This document shows, in pieces, positions 14,141-14,407 of a stretch of 14,407 nucleotides of DNA. The position numbers were made by a program, and so were the translations under genes. The DNA is from Prevotella sp. UBA3837 (lineage in GTDB: Bacteria > Bacteroidota > Bacteroidia > Bacteroidales > Bacteroidaceae). The notes beneath the pieces were generated by a model, which was not told the origin of the DNA, searched no databases, and worked only from the letters and a program-made list of their open reading frames with translations. The DNA is taken from positions 23,207-37,613 of the forward strand of contig DGHX01000029.1 in assembly GCA_002392835.1 (NCBI GenBank), read 5' to 3'. Each line of letters begins with the position of its first letter. The stretch's first letter is position 1.

Positions 14141-14407
14141 CAATCGCCTCCTTTTTCATTTCACATAAATAATTATTTATAGAATATCTTGTCTGCGACG
14201 CAACATATAATACACATGTAATGACCCATATAATGTTCCATATAATTATTCATGAGTAATTCGTGAGCCATTAACGGAAATTCGTGTTCGCCGCGTGTTC
14301 GCCGAAGGCAAAAGAAAAGAAACGAATTGCCGTAATGCGCATAATTTATCCGTAATGGTCATAATATTATGGTTATTACGGCGCAATTACGCGCATTACG
14401 CGCATTC
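14117..14407. other. AT-rich noncoding right edge with small repeats
   Basis: No gene or RNA is recognisable here beyond the promoter at its left end. It holds CATATAAT three times near 14203-14246, an exact tandem pair of CGTGTTCGCCG (14283-14293, 14294-14304), a 32-bp near-palindrome (14350-14381) and 9-bp repeats of ATTACGCGC (14386-14394, 14395-14403) that run into the window edge. Confidence 0.7.
14350..14381. repeat. 32-bp imperfect palindrome
   Basis: CCGTAAT and ATTACGG flank a perfect 12-bp palindrome CATAATATTATG, with a 3-base non-pairing step on each side. It is next to 9-bp ATTACGCGC repeats. It could be a protein-binding site or the edge of a repeat array continuing outside the window. 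Confidence 0.65.

Overview
The window looks like chromosomal DNA of a GC-rich Bacteroidales bacterium, most likely Prevotella or a close relative. The evidence is the Bacteroidetes-type promoters (TTTG, 19-20 bp, TAnnTTTG), the near absence of Shine-Dalgarno sequences, Bacteroidetes-specific families (DUF4271, DUF4290), the gene orders DUF4271-hemD-rnpA-yidD and DUF4290-murA-rimM, and Prevotella-style secreted carbohydrate enzymes. The genus is an inference from gene content.

Layout. (1) 1-2366: a GH92 alpha-mannosidase-type gene whose frame is open to the left edge; its 5' part carries long heptanucleotide repeat arrays. (2) 2388-6038: a + strand run from a clear promoter: metK, a DUF4271 membrane protein, a hemD-like gene, rnpA and yidD. 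It mixes SAM synthesis, tRNA processing and membrane-protein insertion. A hairpin followed by six T residues closes it. (3) 6039-6685: a convergent gap of about 650 bp packed with repeats: a 5 x 22 bp tandem array, strong GC-rich hairpins, an octamer array and a palindrome. Most of it lies between 28-bp near-perfect inverted repeats. (4) 6686-9343, minus strand: a large secreted pectate lyase with its own promoter. (5) 9472-10019: a DUF4160/DUF2442 small-protein pair that looks accessory, with a classic Shine-Dalgarno before its second gene. (6) 10062-13549: tsaB, a 117-bp palindromic element that supplies the end and stop codon of tsaB, then DUF4290, murA and rimM with overlapping stops and starts, and a 61-residue acidic protein. 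(7) 13577-14071, minus strand: a thioredoxin-fold lipoprotein with a clear promoter. (8) 14117-14407: AT-rich noncoding DNA with small tandem repeats and a palindrome, running off the right edge.

Functionally, the core genes serve housekeeping: SAM supply, tRNA maturation and t6A modification, 30S assembly (rimM), the first committed step of peptidoglycan synthesis (murA) and envelope protein insertion (yidD). GH92 and the pectate lyase point to glycan foraging. The most notable features are the short repeats invading the window: in-frame heptamer arrays inside GH92 and inside the presumably essential murA, a long palindrome forming the end of tsaB, and the nested repeat island at 6.1-6.6 kb. 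MurA also carries Asp where most bacteria have the fosfomycin-reactive Cys. I see no tRNA, rRNA, CRISPR array or transposase gene, and no clear new multi-gene defence or biosynthetic system.
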